From: Mycobacterium sp. WUMAC-067 | GTDB taxonomy: Bacteria > Actinomycetota > Actinomycetes > Mycobacteriales > Mycobacteriaceae | Direction of reading: 5' to 3' | Assembly: GCF_020217485.1 (NCBI RefSeq) | Contig: NZ_JAEKMI010000005.1 | Location: 124,001-188,000, forward strand | DNA length: 64,000 nucleotides | In this document: positions 45,268-54,462 of the stretch, piece by piece | Layout of the letters: the number at the start of each line of letters is the position of its first letter | Position numbering within the stretch: the stretch's first letter is position 1 | Position numbers and translations under genes: made by a program | Notes under the pieces: model-generated | Databases searched by the model: none | Told to the model about the DNA's origin: nothing | The model's input: the letters and a program-made list of their open reading frames with translations, nothing else

Positions 45268-45906
45268 CTAGAAGGTGACGGCGTCCTCTTCGGGCAGCAC
45301 CTGAAAGTCGGTGCTGGTCATCTCGGTGAGCCGGCCGTAGTAGATGCCACGCGCATCCGGGGCGATGATGCCCTGGTGAATGGGGACGGCGCGCGCGGGC
45401 GCCACCGCGCGCAGGTAGTCGACCGCTTCGGAAACCTTCATCCACGGGGCCGCCGCCGGGGTGGCCAAAACGTCCACCGGCTCGTCGGGCACGAACAGCG
45501 CGTCGCCGGGATGCATCAACCGGGCACGATGCTCGGCATCGCCCACGAGAAACGAAATGTTCTCGATCACAGGGATTTCCGGGTGGATGACGGCGTGCTT
45601 GCCGCCCACCGCCCGAACGGTCACCTCGCCGATCTGCAGTTCGTCGCCGACATGCACCTCGCGGCAGGGCGCGCCCAGTTGCGCCGCGGTCTGCGCGTCG
45701 GCGTACAGCGCCGCATCCGGGTTACCCTCGAGCAGTGCCGGCAACCGGTTTCCGTCGACGTGGTCGGGGTGCTGATGCGTGATCAAGATGGCGGTTAAGC
45801 CGGTGATTCCTTCGAAACCGTGGGCGAAAATGCCGGGATCAAACAGCACGCGTGTCTGGTCGAACTCGGCAAGTAGGCACGAATGACCGAAATGCGTCAG
45901 TTGCAT
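45268..45906 (-). CDS. Metallo-beta-lactamase-fold hydrolase, UPF0173-like (212 aa)
   Basis: MBL-fold enzyme with zinc motif THQHPDHVDG (HxHxDH) and strand-end His in GGKHAVIHPE, then MHPGDALFV (Asp) and PIHQGI (His). The opening MQLTHFGHSCLLAEFDQTRVLFDPG is that of UPF0173/UlaG-type hydrolases. ATG 45906 is the family-typical start. It corresponds to Rv0786c. Its start region diverges from the secreted protein gene with only 18 bp between them. Substrate unknown. Confidence 0.85.
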   Translation of the reverse strand: MQLTHFGHSCLLAEFDQTRVLFDPGIFAHGFEGITGLTAILITHQHPDHVDGNRLPALLEGNPDAALYADAQTAAQLGAPCREVHVGDELQIGEVTVRAVGGKHAVIHPEIPVIENISFLVGDAEHRARLMHPGDALFVPDEPVDVLATPAAAPWMKVSEAVDYLRAVAPARAVPIHQGIIAPDARGIYYGRLTEMTSTDFQVLPEEDAVTF

Positions 45907-45924
45907 ATCTACGATTGTGCCTTG

Positions 45925-46617
45925 ATGGACAAGCTGCCGCTGCGCGTGATCCTGGCCATGATGCTGGTCGCCGGCAGCTTCGCGGTCGCCCTGGTCGTCG
46001 TCGTCCCAGCGCACGGCGAGCCCGAGACCTGCCCCGCCATGTGCGACCGGATCCCGAACACCGCGTGGATCGATCAGCGTGCCGTGCCCCTGGACGCGGT
46101 GTACCACTGGCCCGCGCTCGCCGGTCAGGCGGTACAGACGACCGGCTCGGCGCCCGGCCCCCGTTTTCGGTTCGAGGAGCTGTGCGCCACGCCGGCCACC
46201 GCCCGGGACCCTCGCGACTCGGCGGTCTCCGCCCGCTCGACGGTTCAACATCCGGACGGCCAGTGGCAGTTGCAGGCCCAAATCCTGCATTGGCGCGGTG
46301 ATACGGCCCGCGGCGGCGAGATTGCGGCCGCGGCCTTCCGTGGCGCCGTCGCCGCGTTGCGGAGTTGCCAGCAGGGTGCACCGCAGCAATCGCCGTCGCT
46401 GACCAGCGACGAAACCAACCGCGTGGCCGCCGTGATCAGCGGCCCGGTGGTGATGCACACCTACCTCTTCGCGCACCCGTCCAGCAGCACGATCAGCGAG
46501 GTCACGCTCTGGTCCTCGGCGCCGCCGCAGGCGCCCTGGCCGACGATGGCGGACGACCCGGTGCTGGGCGCCATGAGCGCGCCGCTGTGCGAGGCCTACA
46601 TAGCCTCGTGCCCGTGA
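45925..46617 (+). CDS. Membrane-anchored or secreted hypothetical protein (230 aa)
   Basis: A signal or anchor segment (about 7-28, VILAMMLVAGSFAVALVVVVPA) is followed by an extracytoplasmic domain with six cysteines: CPAMC (50s-region near the start), Cys in RFEELC, SCQQ and the final EAYIASCP. No known domain is recognised. Its place is that of Rv0787. It lies 61 bp before purS, on the same strand, but purS has its own promoter. Function unknown. Confidence 0.7.
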   Translation: MDKLPLRVILAMMLVAGSFAVALVVVVPAHGEPETCPAMCDRIPNTAWIDQRAVPLDAVYHWPALAGQAVQTTGSAPGPRFRFEELCATPATARDPRDSAVSARSTVQHPDGQWQLQAQILHWRGDTARGGEIAAAAFRGAVAALRSCQQGAPQQSPSLTSDETNRVAAVISGPVVMHTYLFAHPSSSTISEVTLWSSAPPQAPWPTMADDPVLGAMSAPLCEAYIASCP

Positions 46618-46639
46618 CGGCGAGCTGCGGTTTCGCCGG

Positions 46640-46664
46640 TAGAGTTGGCGGCGAAACGCCAACT
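46640..46664 (+). promoter_or_regulatory. purS promoter with overlapping palindrome
   Basis: TAGAGT (46640-46645) is a likely -10. It overlaps an 8-bp perfect inverted repeat, AGTTGGCG (46643-46650) and CGCCAACT (46657-46664), separated by GCGAAA. As DNA it could be a repressor operator; as RNA a GNRA-like capped hairpin directly before the ribosome site GAGGAGGAG (46665-46673). Confidence 0.5.
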
Positions 46665-46678
46665 GAGGAGGAGCGCCG

Positions 46679-46918
46679 GTGGCCCGGGTGATCGTGAGCG
46701 TGATGCCCAAAGCGGAGATACTGGACCCGCAGGGTCAGGCGATAGTCGGCGCGCTGGGCCGCCTCGGCCATCCGGGGATATCAGATGTCCGGCAGGGCAA
46801 GAGGTTTGAGCTCGAAGTGGACGACAGCGTGGACGACTCGGCGCTCGCCGAGATCGCGGAATCGCTGTTGGCGAACGCCGTGATCGAGGACTGGACGATC
46901 AGCCGGGAGACGCCGTGA
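46679..46918 (+). CDS. purS: FGAM synthase subunit PurS
   Basis: Small subunit of formylglycinamidine synthase; it bridges PurQ and PurL so that ammonia can be channelled. 79 aa with typical pattern [22 protein letters not shown] ... [19 protein letters not shown] 46679 is placed five bases after GAGGAGGAG. The stop overlaps the purQ start (GTGA). It is small and easily missed, but the context with purQ makes it certain. Confidence 0.95.
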   Translation: MARVIVSVMPKAEILDPQGQAIVGALGRLGHPGISDVRQGKRFELEVDDSVDDSALAEIAESLLANAVIEDWTISRETP

Positions 46919-47589
46919 GCGCACGCATCGGGATCATCACGTTTCCCGGGACGCTCGACGACGTGGACGCCGCCCGCGCGGCGCGGCGCGTCGGTGCGGA
47001 GCCGGTCAACCTGTGGCACGCCGACGCCGACCTGAAAAGCGTCGACGCCGTGGTGGTGCCCGGCGGCTTCTCCTACGGCGACTACCTGCGGGCCGGTGCG
47101 ATCGCCAGGTTCGCCCCGGTGATGACCGAGGTGGTGGACGCGGCGCGGCGCGGCATGCCGGTATTGGGCATTTGCAACGGTTTTCAGGTGCTCTGCGAGG
47201 CCGGCCTGCTGCCCGGCGCCCTGACCCGCAACGTGGGTTTGCACTTCATCTGCCGCGACGTGTGGCTGCGGGTGGCGTCGACGTCGACCGCGTGGACGTC
47301 GCGTTTCGAACCGGATGCCGATCTGCTGGTGCCGTTGAAGTCCGGCGAGGGCCGCTACGTGGCGCCCGCCGAGGTGCTCGAGGAGCTCGAGGGCGAGGGG
47401 CGGGTGGTGTTCCGGTACCACGAGAACGCCAACGGTTCGCTACATGACATCGCCGGCGTCAGCTCCGCCGACGGCCGTGTGGTGGGGCTGATGCCGCATC
47501 CGGAGCATGCCATCGAGGCGCTGACCGGGCCCTCCGACGACGGCCTGGGGCTGTTCTATTCGGTGCTGGACGGGGTGCTCGCGGGCTGA
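46915..47589 (+). CDS. purQ: FGAM synthase glutaminase PurQ
   Basis: Glutamine amidotransferase subunit that supplies ammonia to PurL. Class I triad: Cys87 in [18 protein letters not shown], with the His and Glu in [12 protein letters not shown] near the C-terminus. 224 aa is standard. It forms a pair with purS by overlap. PurL is encoded about 10 kb downstream at 57682. The last 34 bases overlap the convergent acyltransferase gene. Confidence 0.97.
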   Translation: MSARIGIITFPGTLDDVDAARAARRVGAEPVNLWHADADLKSVDAVVVPGGFSYGDYLRAGAIARFAPVMTEVVDAARRGMPVLGICNGFQVLCEAGLLPGALTRNVGLHFICRDVWLRVASTSTAWTSRFEPDADLLVPLKSGEGRYVAPAEVLEELEGEGRVVFRYHENANGSLHDIAGVSSADGRVVGLMPHPEHAIEALTGPSDDGLGLFYSVLDGVLAG

Positions 47590-48971
47590 TCGGAAACGCC
47601 TGCGGCGTCACGTAATTCGTCGAAGGCCGCGCTGATGGCGTCCGTCGCTTCGTGCGGGTCGTCGAACGTCTGGTCGTCGGTGAGCACGGCGACGCCGAGC
47701 AGGTCGACGTAGCTCCACACGGTGATGTTGACCGGGGCCCCGGGCGACAGCACGCCCGTGGAATAGATCTCGCTGACGGCCGCGCCGCCGAAGTGGCCGC
47801 GTTCGCGCGGCCCGACCACGCTGGATACGGCGACGTTCATCAGCTTGTTGGGCATGTCGCGCAGACCCAGCCACCGAAATGCGGCCGGGGCCAACGCGGT
47901 CGGCAGGTAGGCCATCATTTTCCCGTACAGCTGCGGGCCCAGGACCTCGTGGTCTTCCTTGGCGATCCGGGTGGCCACCGAGATCAGCCGGGCCCGTTCG
48001 ATCGGGTTGTCAACATGCACCGGCAGCGAAATCATCAGCCCGCTGATCTCGTTGCCGGTGATCCGGTCCGACTTGTCGGTGGCCGTCGGGACCGACGCGA
48101 TGATCGGGCGGTCGGCCGCACCGTCGTAGGCCAGCAACAGCGTCCTCAACCCGCCCGCGGCCGTCGCCAGCACCAGGTCGTTCATGGTGATGCCCAACGC
48201 TTTTGCCGTCGCCTTGGCCTGCGGCAGCGATAACGACGTGCTGGCGAACCACCGCCGGGGCGAGACGACATGGTTGAGGAACGTCGGCGGCGCATCAAAG
48301 GCGTCGGCCAGGTCGGGGTGATCTCCGCGCTCGCGGGAGCGGCGCCGCACCCGCATCAACCCGACGGCCGCGTCCTTGAGTAGCCGTGGGAGTTGCGCGA
48401 GCTGCCGGACGTGGTCGCGCGCGGCCGCGCGCAGCAACTCGGCATCAGAAATCGTGACGCCGGCTTCGTCGTTGTCGCGCTCGTCGGTGGGCCCGTCCCG
48501 CAGATCCATCGCGCGCGCCAGCAGGTTGACCGACGCGACACCGTCCGCCAGCGCGTGGTGCACCTTGCCGATCAAGGCGAACCGGCCGTCGGCCAGACCC
48601 TCGGCGAAATGAAACTCCCACAGCGGCCGGCTGCGGTCCAGGGGAGTGGACGCCACCTCGCCGATGACCCGATCGAGCTCTCGCCGCCCGCCCGGTGCGG
48701 GCACCCGGACGCGACGGAGGTGATAGTCCAGGTCGACCTCGCAGTTTTCCTGCCACATCGGGTGATGCAGATGCCACGGGATGTCAACGAGCTTGTAGCG
48801 CAACGGTTCCAGCAGGTGAAGGCGCCGGCGCACGTGGTGGCGGAACACGTCGAAACCGAACTCGCCGTCGAAGTCGGACGGGTCGATGATCGCTACCTTC
48901 AGGGTGTGCGTGTGCAGGTTGGGCGTCTCGCTGTAGAGCAGCATCGCGTCCATGCCGTTGAGTCTTTTCAC
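47556..48971 (-). CDS. Wax ester synthase / diacylglycerol acyltransferase (471 aa)
   Basis: WS/DGAT enzyme that makes triacylglycerol or wax esters from acyl-CoA, feeding lipid storage. The active-site motif HHxxxDG is HHALADG (His138-His139, Asp143), the N-terminal start [13 protein letters not shown] is typical, and [16 protein letters not shown] is the conserved mid motif. The length agrees with mycobacterial Tgs proteins. It is not at this place in M. tuberculosis as remembered. It is followed upstream by an acyltransferase pseudogene on the same strand, which suggests a lost lipid-assembly pair. Confidence 0.92.
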   Translation of the reverse strand: MKRLNGMDAMLLYSETPNLHTHTLKVAIIDPSDFDGEFGFDVFRHHVRRRLHLLEPLRYKLVDIPWHLHHPMWQENCEVDLDYHLRRVRVPAPGGRRELDRVIGEVASTPLDRSRPLWEFHFAEGLADGRFALIGKVHHALADGVASVNLLARAMDLRDGPTDERDNDEAGVTISDAELLRAAARDHVRQLAQLPRLLKDAAVGLMRVRRRSRERGDHPDLADAFDAPPTFLNHVVSPRRWFASTSLSLPQAKATAKALGITMNDLVLATAAGGLRTLLLAYDGAADRPIIASVPTATDKSDRITGNEISGLMISLPVHVDNPIERARLISVATRIAKEDHEVLGPQLYGKMMAYLPTALAPAAFRWLGLRDMPNKLMNVAVSSVVGPRERGHFGGAAVSEIYSTGVLSPGAPVNITVWSYVDLLGVAVLTDDQTFDDPHEATDAISAAFDELRDAAGVSDQPASTPSSTE

Positions 48972-49052
48972 ACGCCACCTCGCCCTGCCGACGCGTCCAG
49001 GCCAACAACTATGCCGCAGGGCGCCGGTTGTCGGCGCGGATTGGCGGCACCA

Positions 49053-49867
49053 TCAGCCCAGGATCGGAAACCGGCGCTGCCCGGCCAATCGCGCAAGCGC
49101 GGCCTCCATGACCGCGCGGACGTGGGCGTCGACCTCGTCGACGTCGGGATCGTCGCCGAAGCGCGCGGTGACGTCGATCGGCTCGAGCACCTCGGTGACG
49201 ATCTTTGCCGGCAGCGGCAGGTTGGGCGGGAAGATCACGCTCAGCCCGAACGGGAACCCGACGCTGATCGGCAGGATGTCCATCCGGGCCTTGGTTAGCC
49301 CCAGCTTGCGGGCCAGCCAGTTGCCCCGGGTCAAGAAAAGCTGCGTCTCCTGGGCTCCGATCGACACGGTCGGCACGATCGGCACCCCGGCCTCGATCGC
49401 GGTGCGCACGTAGCCGGTGCGGCCGTTGAAGTCGATGGTGTTGGCGCTGAACGTCGGCCGGTACGAGTCGTAGTCGCCGCCGGGAAATACCAGCACCACC
49501 GCGCCGGAATGCAGGGCGGCGGCGGCGTTTTCGCGGCTGGCCTCGATCACCCCGAGGCGGCGCAGCCAGCCGTCCAGGGCCCCATGAAGAGCCCGTAATG
49601 GCCCAGCGTGTAGACGGGGCGGTCGTAGCCGAACTTTTCGTAGAAGGCCGGGGAAAAGATCAACACGTCCGGCGTCAACATGCCGCCGGAGTGGTTCGAG
49701 ACCACCAGCGCCCCACCGGACGACGGGATGTTGTCGATGTTTCGCACCTCGGCGCGGTAATAGCGTTTGACAGCCGGCCCGAGCGCATGCGCGACCTGTT
49801 CGGTGAAGGCCGGGTCCCACTTGGCGGTCTCGTGATTTTCCGCCGCGTCCGCGCCGCTGCCCGTCAT
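49053..49867 (-). pseudogene. PlsC-like acyltransferase broken by one frameshift
   Basis: Two overlapping minus-strand frames together give one lysophospholipid acyltransferase-like protein of about 271 aa. The first part (ATG 49867 to about 49580) has KRYYRAEVRNIDNIPSSGG and the acyltransferase-type NHSGGMLTPD, then stops at 49547. The second part starts in the other frame at about 49580 with ALDGWLRRLGVIEASRENA, VLVFPGGDYDSYRPTF and VPIVPTVSIGAQETQLFL. The frames meet at a GGGGCCC run (49577-49583). One extra G or C would restore a single frame. A real mutation, assembly error or programmed slip are all possible. Confidence 0.85.
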
Positions 49868-49980
49868 GGCTCCCCGCTGTCGTGATTGTGCATTTGCTAT
49901 TGGTTGCCGGTGTGACGCCGGTCTCAAACCTCAGCCCCTGAGCTGCATATGTTACTCTCCATTCGGGAGAATGCCATATT

Positions 49981-49999
49981 CGTTTGCTGGGGGCAAACG
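49981..49999. promoter_or_regulatory. 7-bp inverted repeat upstream of the epimerase gene
   Basis: CGTTTGC-TGGGG-GCAAACG is a perfect inverted repeat ending 14 bases before the ATG at 50014. It could be an operator or 5' UTR hairpin. A ribosome-like GGGGG (50006-50010) follows it. Confidence 0.4.
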
Positions 50000-50013
50000 C
50001 ACAGCGGGGGATC

Positions 50014-51096
50014 ATGTCCGAGAAGGTTCTTGTCACCGGGGGTTTCGGGCTCGTCGGCTCACAGACGGTGCGCCGGCTGGTCGCCGACGGCCACCGGGTC
50101 GTCGCGACGGATCTGGGCACCGCCGCCCAGCGCAAAGCCGCGAGGGCGCTGCCCGCCGGTGTCGAGGCGCACTGGGCCGACCTGACCGACCCGGGCCACG
50201 TTGACCGCTTGCTCGCCGCGACTTCACCCACGGCGATCGTTCACCTCGCCGCGGTGATCCCGCCGGCCGTGTACCGCAGCCCCGCCCTCGGGCGGCGCGT
50301 CAACGTCGATGCGACCCTCACGCTGCTGCGCGCAGCGCAGGCCCGGCCGCATCCGGTTCGGTTCATTCAGGCGTCGAGCAACGCCGTGTACGGGGCGCGC
50401 AACCCGCACCGCGACGCCGAGCTGTTGCGCGCGGATTCCCCGATGAATCCGGCTGATCTCTACGGTGCGCACAAGGCCCAGGCGGAACAACACATCCGAT
50501 CCTCGGACCTCGAGTGGGTGATCTTGCGGCTGGGCGGGGTGATCAGCGTCGAACCGGACGCCATGCCGTTCAGCGTCGATGCGCTGTTCTTCGAAAGTGC
50601 CCTGCCGACCGATGGTCGCATCCACACCGTCGATGTGCGCGATGTCGCTCGCGCGTTCGCCGCGGCGACCACTGCCGATGTCGCCGGTGAGACCCTGCTG
50701 ATCGCCGGCGACGAGTCGCACCGGATTCGGCAGGGCGAGGTCGGTAAGGCGCTGGCCGCGGCCCGGGGTCTCGTCGATGTCTTGCCCGGGGGGCGCCCAG
50801 GTGATCCCGACAGCGACGAGAACTGGTTCGTCACCGACTGGATGGATACCGCTCGCGCCCAACAGGTCCTGCGATTCCAGCACCACTCGTGGCCGGACAT
50901 GATCGACGAGATGCGCGCCATCGCGGGGTGGCGGCGCTACCCGATGCGGTTGATCTCGCCGCTGGCGCGGTCGTTTCTCAAAAGCCGTGCGGCGTACCGG
51001 GATACGCCCCGACGCTACGCCGATCCGTGGGGCGCCATCCGGGCCGAGCTGGGTGAGCCGCGCCCCGACGTCCCGGGCGGCACGAGCGGTTCCTAG
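50014..51096 (+). CDS. Extended SDR: NAD-dependent epimerase/dehydratase (360 aa)
   Basis: NAD(P)-binding enzyme of the sugar epimerase / steroid dehydrogenase type. The cofactor motif is VTGGFGLVGS (residues 7-16), Asp in DLTDP, then QASSNAVYG and the active site YGAHK with Tyr and Lys. The C-terminal third (SWPDMIDEMRAIAGWRRYPMRL) is less conserved. ATG 50014 is chosen over 49984 because of the GGGGG just before it. Substrate unknown; a nucleotide sugar or sterol is possible. Confidence 0.88.
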   Translation: MSEKVLVTGGFGLVGSQTVRRLVADGHRVVATDLGTAAQRKAARALPAGVEAHWADLTDPGHVDRLLAATSPTAIVHLAAVIPPAVYRSPALGRRVNVDATLTLLRAAQARPHPVRFIQASSNAVYGARNPHRDAELLRADSPMNPADLYGAHKAQAEQHIRSSDLEWVILRLGGVISVEPDAMPFSVDALFFESALPTDGRIHTVDVRDVARAFAAATTADVAGETLLIAGDESHRIRQGEVGKALAAARGLVDVLPGGRPGDPDSDENWFVTDWMDTARAQQVLRFQHHSWPDMIDEMRAIAGWRRYPMRLISPLARSFLKSRAAYRDTPRRYADPWGAIRAELGEPRPDVPGGTSGS

Positions 51097-51108
51097 ACCG
51101 CCTGGGTG

Positions 51109-51576
51109 TCAGCCGGCGTGACGCAGCAGCGGCCGCTCCGCGGACGGCACGTCGACGGCGGGGCTCAGCTCCTCGAAGAGCTCGGTGGCATCCGCGATCG
51201 TCAGGTCGACGAAGGACGCGAAATCGACGAAGGAGACTTCGCTTCGGATCCATTGCGACTTGCGGGCTACCACACCGATGCGCTGCGGATCGGTCGAGCC
51301 GTGCACGATGGCGGTGACGTGGCGTTGCTGGCGGTTCCACGTGTCGGCGAAGTACGTCAGCCACGGGCGGTCGGCGGCCGGAAAGTAGCACCCGGGAGTG
51401 ACCCGGATGATCAGTACGTCGTCGTGCGCGGGCGAGATTTCGAAATGAACGTGCAGCCGTCGCGGAGCGCCGGTGACGAAAAAGTATTCACCGTCGCGGT
51501 GCCCGCGAAAGTATTGGCGCCCGCGGGTGCGCAAATAGCGTTCGACAAGGTTGGCGCACAGCTGCTCGTTGGTCAT
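51109..51576 (-). CDS. YbjN-like small protein (155 aa)
   Basis: The sequence alternates strands and helices like YbjN or type III secretion chaperone-fold proteins: LCANLVERYLRTRGRQYFRGHRDGEYFFVT at the N-terminus, then VHFEISPAHDDVLIIRVTPG and a helix with FADTWNRQQRHV. In mycobacteria such proteins often stand alone. No catalytic residues are seen. The assignment to this fold is by resemblance only. It converges on the epimerase gene, leaving 12 bp. Confidence 0.55.
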   Translation of the reverse strand: MTNEQLCANLVERYLRTRGRQYFRGHRDGEYFFVTGAPRRLHVHFEISPAHDDVLIIRVTPGCYFPAADRPWLTYFADTWNRQQRHVTAIVHGSTDPQRIGVVARKSQWIRSEVSFVDFASFVDLTIADATELFEELSPAVDVPSAERPLLRHAG

Positions 51577-51673
51577 AGACGTATGGTGCCGTCGATGACT
51601 TTGCGGAGGCTTGGAGCCAAGCGATGTGGCACCGAAGAATCTGTTGAGAATTCGCTGAGTGAGCGTCTGCTAT

Positions 51674-52141
51674 CTATTGAGGCCCGTCCAGCGGATACAG
51701 CGCGGGCAGATTGACCACGATCGCTTCCTGGGTGCTGCGCGCGATCACGACCTCGGCCGTGGTGTCGGGGTCGGGGTTTTCCTCCCGGTGCGGCAGATAG
51801 GGCGGGATGAAGACATAGTCACCGGGTTCGGTGGCGATGCGGACCTCTTGGACGCCGTCATGAAAGACGAACTCCGGGTTGCCGCTTCGTACATAGATTG
51901 CGGTCTCCGAGTCGCCGTGGTGATGGTTGTCCGAGGCGGATTTCGGCGACGCGTGGGTCTCGCCCATCCAGAGCTTCTCCGCGCCGACCGACCCACCGGA
52001 TAGCGCGGCGAAGCGCCGCAGCCCCTCCGACTGCGCGGTATCCGAGCTGATTTCCGACGCCTTGACGTGGCGCACCCTGTTGCGGGCGAGCGGCGTTGCG
52101 GTGTCGTCGAAGTCGGGATGGAAGCCGTCGGAGGTGGCCAT
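51674..52141 (-). CDS. Cupin-domain protein (155 aa)
   Basis: Single cupin barrel. Motif 1 is DNHHHGDSETAIYV with the metal-binding His cluster and Glu, motif 2 is PGDYVFIPPYLPHREENPD with the last His. The N-terminal 55 residues look extended. Cupins of this size are metal-dependent isomerases, dioxygenases or sensors, and none is indicated by context. It precedes the dehalogenase remnant on the same strand. Confidence 0.85.
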   Translation of the reverse strand: MATSDGFHPDFDDTATPLARNRVRHVKASEISSDTAQSEGLRRFAALSGGSVGAEKLWMGETHASPKSASDNHHHGDSETAIYVRSGNPEFVFHDGVQEVRIATEPGDYVFIPPYLPHREENPDPDTTAEVVIARSTQEAIVVNLPALYPLDGPQ

Positions 52142-52172
52142 GGGTCAATTATGGCCCGATTCATCGCCTCGT

Positions 52173-52553
52173 TCAGCGATAGCCGAGACGGTCGGCCAGC
52201 TCGCGTAGGTCACCGGCGACGATGTCTGGCCGCGGCAGGCCGTCCACCGCCAACGGTGCATTACCGCGACGGGTGATGAGAGCGGCGCCGAACCCGGCGC
52301 TATGCGCCCCGAAGGTGTCCCACACGTGCGCGGCCACCATCATGCAATCACCGGGGAGTCACTTGGAGTTCCTCGCACACGTACCGATACACCGCAGGCC
52401 CCGGCGCGGGCCTCGACGGTCAGTTGGCGTTCGAAAAAGTCGGCCAGTCCCGAATTGTGCAGCGTCGTCGGGCCATCCGGATTTGGCGGGGAGTGCGTCA
52501 GGTGATGAGCCGAAAACCGCTGTTACGCAGGTGCTGATCTGCTCGGCGGCTCC
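52173..52553 (-). pseudogene. Decayed haloacid dehalogenase (HAD type II) remnant
   Basis: In the minus direction pieces of a HAD-superfamily type II dehalogenase can be read in three different frames: LRNSGFRLIT, then LTHSPPNPDGPTTLHNSG and LADFFERQLTVEA, then PAVYRYVCEELQVTP, then CMMVAAHVWDTFGAHSAG to LRELADRLGYR and a stop at 52173. Frame breaks lie near 52500, near 52405 and at a GGGG run (52353-52356). The N-terminal part with the catalytic Asp is missing. The gene is therefore both truncated and multiply frameshifted. It lies 53 bp downstream of the encapsulin stop. Confidence 0.8.
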
Positions 52554-52605
52554 CGAAACCGATGTGGTGCTGGACCTTTAGCGAAAACCCGGGCGACGCT
52601 TGTTC

Positions 52606-53403
52606 CTACGAACTCAGCGGGACGGACGCTTCGGCGGTGTAGCACAGGAAGGTGAGCGTCTCCTGTAGATACAGCTGCACGGTGTCCGCATCATGGCTGG
52701 TGTACCCGATCGTCACGTCGGTGCCCAGCTGCAGGTCGAAATCACCGCCGCGCGTGGTCAGCACGAAGGCACCGTCGATGGCCGGGGCCCAGATGATGTC
52801 TCCGGGAACGAGCCGGTCGATGTGCTCGAGGATCGGATATCCGTGTTGGGTCGTCTCGCTGACCTTCGTGTAGACGTCGGCCGACAGCAGCACCGAGTAG
52901 GGGCCGTCGACACCGGCCAGCCGGAGCTCGGAGATCGCCTGGGTGATCACGTCCGGGATCTCGCTGGGATCGGCCGGCAACGTGAGCGTCTTGTTGGAGC
53001 TGGCGGAACGGATGCCCTCGATCGACGCGGCGGCGTAGCCCTCGAAGATGGCACGGTCTTCGACGAACGCGAGCTTCTTTGCGGCCGCCTTGACAGGGTC
53101 CCAGTCGGAGTCGCTGGCGCCGCGCTCGACGTTGTCGATCTCGTAACGCGACAGGGTGAACGGAACACGAAGCCGCACAAGGGGTTTACTTTCCCGCAGG
53201 TGCGCCTGGACACCCTCGGTGGGTGACGCCACGTTGGCCAGCCGTCCGGTGCTGACCGCGGCGGCCACTGGACCGCCGGGCTCGCTGACGTCGACGACCC
53301 GACGTCCGGCGATGTGGCGTTTGAATGTCCGGGTCGCCTCCAATTCGATTTCTTGCCAGGCGGCGTCGGTGACCGGTGCCAGCTCGCGGTAGAGGTTGTT
53401 CAT
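52606..53403 (-). CDS. cfp29: Encapsulin shell protein (Cfp29 / linocin M18 family)
   Basis: Self-assembles into an icosahedral protein nanocompartment with HK97 phage capsid fold. 265 aa, with the usual features [34 protein letters not shown] at the N-terminus, the E-loop region with SKPLVRLRVPFTLSR and the C-terminal strand VQLYLQETLTFLCYTAEA. It overlaps the DyP stop by ATGA, and its ribosome site AAAGGAA (53411-53417) lies inside the last DyP codons. Homologue of M. tuberculosis Rv0798c, a culture-filtrate T-cell antigen. Confidence 0.97.
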   Translation of the reverse strand: MNNLYRELAPVTDAAWQEIELEATRTFKRHIAGRRVVDVSEPGGPVAAAVSTGRLANVASPTEGVQAHLRESKPLVRLRVPFTLSRYEIDNVERGASDSDWDPVKAAAKKLAFVEDRAIFEGYAAASIEGIRSASSNKTLTLPADPSEIPDVITQAISELRLAGVDGPYSVLLSADVYTKVSETTQHGYPILEHIDRLVPGDIIWAPAIDGAFVLTTRGGDFDLQLGTDVTIGYTSHDADTVQLYLQETLTFLCYTAEASVPLSS

Positions 53404-54410
53404 GAAGTGGTTCCTTTCAGGCTGCCGATCGAAAGTGAGCCGTCCTGTGCAACAGACGTTTCCGCCGCCGGCGTTGCGGGCAGCGGCGGGGGATCATCGA
53501 GGAAGTCGACGGTGGGGGAGAAGAACAATCCGCCGGTGATGGCGGTGGAGAAGTCGAGGATGCGGTCGGTGTTGCCGGGCGGGTCGCCGAGGAACATGTT
53601 GCGCAGCATCTGTTCGGTGACTTGCGGTGTGCGCGAATAGCCGATGAAGTACGTGCCGTACTCGCCCTTGCCGAGCTCGCCGAATGGCATGTTGTGCCGC
53701 ACGATTTTCAGTTCGGTGCCTTCGTCGTCGGTGATGACGTTGAGGGCGATGTGGGAGTCATCCGGCTTGACGTCGTCATCGAGTTCGATGTCCTCCAGCT
53801 TGGTGCGGCCGATCACTCGCTCCTGCTCGGTGACGGATATCGAATTCCACGAGGACATGTCGTGCACGTACTTCTGCACGTGGACATAGCAGGAGCCGGC
53901 GAAGTCGGGGTCCTCGTCGCCGATTGCGGTGGCGCTGATGGCAAGTGGGCCATCCGGATTCTCGGTGCCGTCGACGAATCCGAGCAAGTCGCGGTTGTCG
54001 AAATACCGGAACCCGTGCACCTCGTCGACCACGGTGACCGCGCCGGCCATCGATTTCAGGATCCGGTCGGCCAGTTCGAAACAGACGTCCAAACTTTCGG
54101 CCCGGACGTGGAACAACAGATCGCCGGGTGTGGCGGGAGCGATGTGGCGCGGGCCGTTCAGCTCGATGAACCGGTGCAGTTCGGCGGGCCGCGGCCCGGA
54201 AAACAAGCGGTCCCAGGCATCCGAGCCGATCGAGGCGATCGCCGACAACCGTTTCTGCGGCTCCCGGAAACCGATCGCGCGCACCAGCCCGGAAACGTCC
54301 TGCAGCGCGTCGTGCACGGTTGCCTCTCCACCGTCGTCGATGGTCACCACGAGGAAGATCGCCGCGGGTGTCAGCGGCTCGAGGATGGGTTGCGGCTGGA
54401 CGGGGGGCAC
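53400..54410 (-). CDS. Dye-decolourising peroxidase, encapsulin cargo (336 aa)
   Basis: Heme peroxidase that is packaged in the encapsulin shell and detoxifies peroxides. DyP signature GFVDGTENP has Asp147 (GxxDG); a probable proximal heme ligand is His220 (DDSHIALN), with Arg in IVRHNMPFG. The last residues, [11 protein letters not shown] (323-333), match the cargo-loading peptide known for encapsulin partners. GTG 54410 is chosen because it gives [16 protein letters not shown] at the same place as the M. tuberculosis Rv0799c start; ATG 54452 is the alternative. First gene of the two-gene operon. Confidence 0.96.
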   Translation of the reverse strand: MPPVQPQPILEPLTPAAIFLVVTIDDGGEATVHDALQDVSGLVRAIGFREPQKRLSAIASIGSDAWDRLFSGPRPAELHRFIELNGPRHIAPATPGDLLFHVRAESLDVCFELADRILKSMAGAVTVVDEVHGFRYFDNRDLLGFVDGTENPDGPLAISATAIGDEDPDFAGSCYVHVQKYVHDMSSWNSISVTEQERVIGRTKLEDIELDDDVKPDDSHIALNVITDDEGTELKIVRHNMPFGELGKGEYGTYFIGYSRTPQVTEQMLRNMFLGDPPGNTDRILDFSTAITGGLFFSPTVDFLDDPPPLPATPAAETSVAQDGSLSIGSLKGTTS

Positions 54411-54462
54411 TCTGGTGACCCTAGCGTGGCGACGGTGGCCGCGGACAGCCATGATGTTCAAC

